This document shows, in pieces, positions 63,774 through 64,000 of a stretch of 64,000 nucleotides of DNA. Position numbers and translations under genes: made by a program. Each line of letters opens with the position of its first letter. The first letter of the stretch is position 1. The stretch is from Streptomyces sp. NBC_00271 (GTDB taxonomy: Bacteria > Actinomycetota > Actinomycetes > Streptomycetales > Streptomycetaceae): the NCBI RefSeq assembly GCF_036178845.1, contig NZ_CP108070.1:7378001-7442000 (forward strand). Direction: 5' to 3'. Below the pieces are notes generated by a model, which did no database searches, was not told the origin of the DNA, and saw nothing but the letters and a program-made list of their open reading frames with translations.

Positions 63774-64000
63774 TCGTAGAGCTCCTCTTCGGCGAGGTAC
63801 TTGACCAGCTCCTCCTTCTCGAAGAGGGCGAGCAGGTCGGGACGAATGGGTTCGGTGGTCTCGCGGCTGAGGTCGATCTGGCCGTGCACCGGGTCGGTGG
63901 CCGCCAACCCGCCCGTGGGATCGGTGAGTTGGCACAGCAGGTTGAGGCGACGCCAGGTCCGCTCCATCGTCGGATGGTCCTCGCGGGTGTGGCCGCCGCG
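63770..64000 (-). CDS. sdhA: Succinate dehydrogenase/fumarate reductase flavoprotein subunit (3' end)
   Basis: Only the last 76 residues are in the window, beginning RGGHTREDHP, the conserved C-terminal motif of SdhA/FrdA that helps close the active site, and ending LVKYLAEEELYE. The gene continues past base 64000. It is coupled to sdhB through a 4-base overlap. Confidence 0.9.
   Translation of the reverse strand, partial: RGGHTREDHPTMERTWRRLNLLCQLTDPTGGLAATDPVHGQIDLSRETTEPIRPDLLALFEKEELVKYLAEEELYE

Overview
The window reads as Streptomyces chromosome. G+C is very high with strong third-position bias, GTG/TTG starts are common, and the gene content is typical of the genus: a Tad/Flp pilus locus, two SpoIIE-type phosphatases with ATP-binding kinase domains, a WhiB-like protein, polyphosphate glucokinase and a DUF2690 regulator. 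I found no tRNA, rRNA, CRISPR array, insertion sequence or intact prophage.

Layout. 1-5700: the end of a Tad/Flp pilus locus (two TadB/TadC-type platform proteins, a NarL-type two-component pair, Flp pilin, a TadE/G-like protein, a lipoprotein and an OmpA-domain protein). 5.7-10.4 kb: single-gene units (RibD-like reductase, LLM oxidoreductase, GNAT, methyltransferase, winged-helix protein, DUF192). 10.5-16.1 kb: a candidate C-rich small RNA with a strong terminator, uppS, phoH, a secreted SLT-domain protein and an AI-2E family permease. 16.5-18.7 kb: ahpC-ahpD divergent from oxyR, with an OxyR-type tetrameric box between them. 18.7-22.3 kb: a PadR-ABC-permease operon. 22.8-26.7 kb: an SPFH/ribbon-helix-helix operon divergent from a class A penicillin-binding protein. 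26.8-28 kb: a truncated NucA/NucB-like nuclease tail beside a frameshifted SMI1/KNR4 gene. 28-38.2 kb: catalase, SpoIIE phosphatase, DUF402, both fumarase classes, a DUF2690 regulator and an SH3 protein. 38.3-48.7 kb: DUF1707 protein, wblI-like gene, glpX, DUF4245, nitroreductase, xseAB, ispH, ppgK, DUF6542, ychF, Uma2. 48.8-58.3 kb: SNF2 helicase, threonine-synthase-like enzyme, a broken gene beside a GntR regulator, SPOR, NUDIX, and two genes of the partner-switching/phosphatase type. 58.4-64 kb: a hypothetical membrane protein, a coupled set (GH18-like barrel, APH-like kinase, two small membrane proteins), then the succinate dehydrogenase/fumarate reductase Fe-S subunit and the end of the flavoprotein.

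Themes. Peroxide defence (AhpCD, OxyR, catalase) and central carbon (class I and class II fumarase, SdhAB, GlpX, PpgK) dominate the middle. Many genes carry a -10-like hexamer 6-7 nt before the start codon and are probably leaderless; I used this to choose several starts. The least ordinary signals are tandem repeats that begin exactly at stop codons, the decayed toxin/immunity-like pair, and the SPFH/RHH operon with a perfect palindrome at its promoter. I did not find a clearly new multi-gene defence or biosynthetic system.
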